A stretch of 22,065 nt of DNA, taken from Rhizophagus sp. LPA8_4_AMF. Lineage: Eukaryota > Glomeromycota > Glomeromycetes > Glomerales > Glomeraceae. Numbering within the stretch: position 1 is the first letter of the stretch; every line of letters begins with the position of its first letter. Positions 19,771-22,065 of the stretch are shown here, in pieces. Made by a program: the position numbers and the translations under genes. The DNA lies in contig JADRCO010001147.1 of the NCBI GenBank assembly GCA_021464525.1, positions 1 to 22,065 on the forward strand, in the 5' to 3' direction. The notes under the pieces are model-generated. The model searched no databases. It worked only from the letters and a program-made list of their open reading frames with translations, and was not told where the DNA came from.

Positions 19771-19815
<45 letters not shown>
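19771..19815 (+). repeat. T45 homopolymer
   Basis: An uninterrupted run of 45 T, the longest in the window. It could be the tail of a retroposed sequence on the - strand or simple slippage. Its length is prone to sequencing error. Confidence 0.9.
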
Positions 19816-19820
<5 letters not shown>

Positions 19821-20415
19821 AAAAATCAAATATAATTTTTTATTAAGCTACATTATTTTGTCTCACAGATCTACTAATACAATTAAGTTAGTTTGATGAA
19901 CTAAATGATGATTACATTTAATCGGCATGCATAAAATATTAAAGTACCATCATGCAGCCATCAGATAAGGGATTTGAAGAATGCGTAACGCGTGCATTAA
20001 TCATCAATAAATCTCAAAATAGTTTATAAAATATTTTTTTTTTTTTTTGCCCTTTTGAATGCATGCCCCAACAAAAAAAAAGGGGGACTAATAAATTTTT
20101 TTTCGTGATATATATTTTATTGTGATAACAACTTACCAGCTAATGTATGGATGTATTAATTATGTCACAATTTCCCGTTATAAGAGAATTTTGTGCTTGT
20201 AAAAAAAAAAAAAAAATCAGAAATGAATTATTTGCAAATACCATCGACCATCGTTATATTTTCATTGGTTCGTTTAATTGTAAGTGACTCTCTTTCTGTA
20301 ATATTTGAATTTTCTTTAGGGTTGAACTTATAAAAATGTTCAAATATAACCTTGATTATCGTTATTTACCACTTATTTACCACTTTAAACGAGGGTAATG
20401 CGTGAAATAACCATA

Positions 20416-20456
20416 AATAATCGTGATTGTACAGAGAATAATCGTGATTATACAGA
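20416..20456 (+). repeat. Two-copy 21-bp tandem repeat
   Basis: AATAATCGTGATTGTACAGA (20416-20435) and AATAATCGTGATTATACAGA (20437-20456) differ at one base, with a period of 21. Confidence 0.85.
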
Positions 20457-20976
20457 AAGCACATTATGTATCACAAAATCGACACTGTATACATTGTATA
20501 TCATTAATTTTATAATGCCTATAGCTTCGGGATCATCATACAATATACAAAAATATACAATTATCAATCTATTAAAATTTATAGTACTGATATGATAAAA
20601 ATAAAAGAGAAAAAGTTCAAAATTGCATGATAAAATCTTCAAACTTCTTTTTTTCTCAAGAAAAAAAAAAATAATAAATAAAATAAAATAAATTATCCAA
20701 ATATGTACATTTATTGACTACTCCTTGATAAAAATGCCTCATTCAGGTATTTTTTTTTTTAAAAAAAATTTTATCTAAACAAAAGATGACATATGATCAA
20801 TTCTGATGAAACGCCAACCTACATCGGAGTTCTTAAAAGTGTAATAATTTTCTAGAATTATCATTTAAAACCTGTTAGAAACAAGCAAAACTTGATTAAC
20901 CTATTAAAAATTTTAAAAGTATTTATTTTTTTTTTTGTTTATGTAAAAATTCATTGAAATATTTTTTTTGCTACAC

Positions 20977-21009
20977 ATTTATTTATTATTTATTTATTAT
21001 TCATTTATT
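20977..21009 (+). repeat. 11-bp tandem repeat, three units
   Basis: ATTTATTTATT occurs twice exactly and once as ATTCATTTATT. Confidence 0.85.
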
Positions 21010-21149
21010 TTTATGTTTCACATATGTTTGTACCAATTATTCTATGATTAGATTAAAATAAACAACATATTTTATAATGAATAATTTTTTTTTAAATCAC
21101 TTTTAAATCGTTCCTTTTACAGAAATTCATATCTTAAAAAAGTCTCATG

Positions 21150-21337
21150 AAATACGCCCTCGATGATCACATTGTTTTACAACATTTTTTACGTAATTCA
21201 TTTAGACGCCTAGAATAAACATATTGACCCTCCTTTCCTTTCGTCGTTTAAACGCGAAAAAGGAAATTTTATCTTGTTTTCACGTGACCAGTCTGGCCAA
21301 GATTATGTTTGTTTGGCCAATAATCTGCAAATTTTTC
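21150..21337 (+). repeat. Dispersed repeat, copy B (partner at 296-422)
   Basis: It shares ordered blocks with copy A: AAATACGCCCTCGATGATCA, TCATTTAGAC, CGAAAAAGGAAATT, TTCACGTGA and ATCTGCAAATTTTT. It is longer, with inserted bases between the blocks, including a duplicated TGGCCAA. It carries a TCACGTGA octamer (21280-21287). Confidence 0.5.
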
Positions 21338-22009
21338 TAAGGCATTACTATTATAAACAAAACTATGAATGACCTCCGTCGTATGTATGGTATGTGCTAA
21401 AATTGGCAAGTATGGTTAGTCATTCTCATATAAAATTTATATCGCCTAACTTCTCCTATAAATTCTATACGCTGTCACAAATCCCATTGCGAAACCTACT
21501 ATGAGAGTATGAAAACATCGGCAAGAATTTATTGATTACTTATGAATTACTATTAAGATAAAACCCGCAATCAATATTTGCCCTAATTACTAAATTATAT
21601 TTTAAACTTATTATAGAATTACTTCACAGCTTGATCATTTGAATCGGATAGTGTCATACTGCCATTATTGAATTCCAACTTTTATAGCAACAAATACTTT
21701 TAAAGAACGATTTATAATCTATCTTTGAACAAATTGGTTCAGTGGTACTTGTTCGAAGATGGCAAGATGTGTTGTGACTGGCACTCATTTCTTACCATTT
21801 GCCATTTGGCACGACATCAGTTCAATCCAGCTTTCCAAAACTAATTACTTATAATGATAGATCGTTTATTAATATTACTATAATAATTTTAATAGGTAAA
21901 TGATGATAACTATTTAATAAAATTATTACCTCAATTGAATGAATTCGTATGGTAATTGAATACTTTTTTTCGCGTTTATGATGATTTCATATCAACTCAT
22001 TATCCAGAA
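21338..22009. other. Intergenic DNA, no gene supported
   Basis: The part from 21690 to 21840 is a little richer in G+C and could hold a decayed exon, but no frame of useful length or recognisable motif is present. Confidence 0.45.
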
Positions 22010-22065
22010 TAGGGATGGCAACGGTCACGGTCATTAACCGGTTATGACCGGTCATGACCGTGACC
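22010..22065 (+). mobile_element. Left end of an hAT-like element, cut by the window edge
   Basis: TAGGGATGGCAACGGTCACGG matches the TAGGGATGG terminus of the hAT-like elements at 4167 and 8659. Immediately inside it lies a strong palindromic region: GGTCACGGTCAT (22023-22034) and its exact inverse ATGACCGTGACC (22054-22065), with TAACCGGTTA between. The upstream octamer ATCCAGAA would be one copy of the target duplication. The other end lies beyond the window. Confidence 0.5.

Larger units (their letters stand above)
18641..21149. other. Non-coding, repeat-rich DNA
   Basis: No gene is supported. Included are a T45 homopolymer (19771-19815), TTTTTTTAAAGTAATAA motifs near 19486 and 19750, a two-copy 21-bp tandem repeat (20416-20456), and three ATTTATTTATT units (20977-21009). 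Open frames at 20398-20642 on both strands are short and explained by these repeats. Confidence 0.55.

Noticed and set aside
20398-20642. Overlapping 65- and 64-codon frames on opposite strands
   Set aside because: They are produced by a 21-bp tandem repeat and AT-rich DNA.
1-22065. CRISPR array, rRNA or bacterial-type operon
   Set aside because: No regularly spaced identical repeats with unique spacers, no conserved rRNA segments, and intron-bearing eukaryotic gene structure.

Overview
The window looks like nuclear DNA of an AT-rich early-diverging fungus, most likely an arbuscular mycorrhizal glomeromycete of the Rhizophagus type. The evidence is base composition of roughly three-quarters A+T by eye, long A/T homopolymers, short introns with GT-AG borders, a divergent fungal HMG-box protein of the mating-type-like class (strongly expanded in Rhizophagus), a lineage-type F-box-like protein, and abundant decayed mobile DNA. 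The genus is inferred from family recall, not from a search.

Only two intact protein genes are supported. At the left, on the + strand, is an intronless 184-residue HMG-box protein (1144-1698) with a TATA-like box about 115 bases upstream and poly(A) signals downstream. In the middle, on the - strand, is an intronless 351-residue F-box-like protein (13830-14885) with a basic, nuclear-signal-like tail and a TATAAATA box about 145 bases upstream. They are about 12 kb apart, convergent, and nothing suggests that they cooperate.

Most of the remaining sequence is repeat-derived or decayed. At 4167-4727 a short hAT-like non-autonomous transposon (MITE) carries a second, younger hAT-like MITE (4339-4560) with a perfect 8-bp target duplication. 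At 10111-12110 lies a badly decayed multi-exon gene with at least four recognisable introns. Its signatures (SADD, TDGGPD, NPVxR) match a DDE-transposase-like family that I recall as multi-copy in glomeromycetes and some animals. Further hAT-like ends are at 8659 and at the right edge (22010), where the element runs out of the window.

The right half (15.5-22 kb) is non-coding, with a 250-bp direct duplication (15527-16080), a 93-101-bp tandem array (18379-18640), a 45-base T tract and several small tandem repeats. A related non-coding segment occurs near both ends of the window (296-422 and 21150-21337). Possible coding relics that I cannot name lie at 5100-5760 (-), 9247-9474 (+), 9925-10071 (+) and 16380-17090 (+). 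No rRNA, tRNA, CRISPR array or convincing LTR element or virus-like element was seen. The best candidates for something little described are the intron-bearing DDE-like relic and the nested MITE pair.
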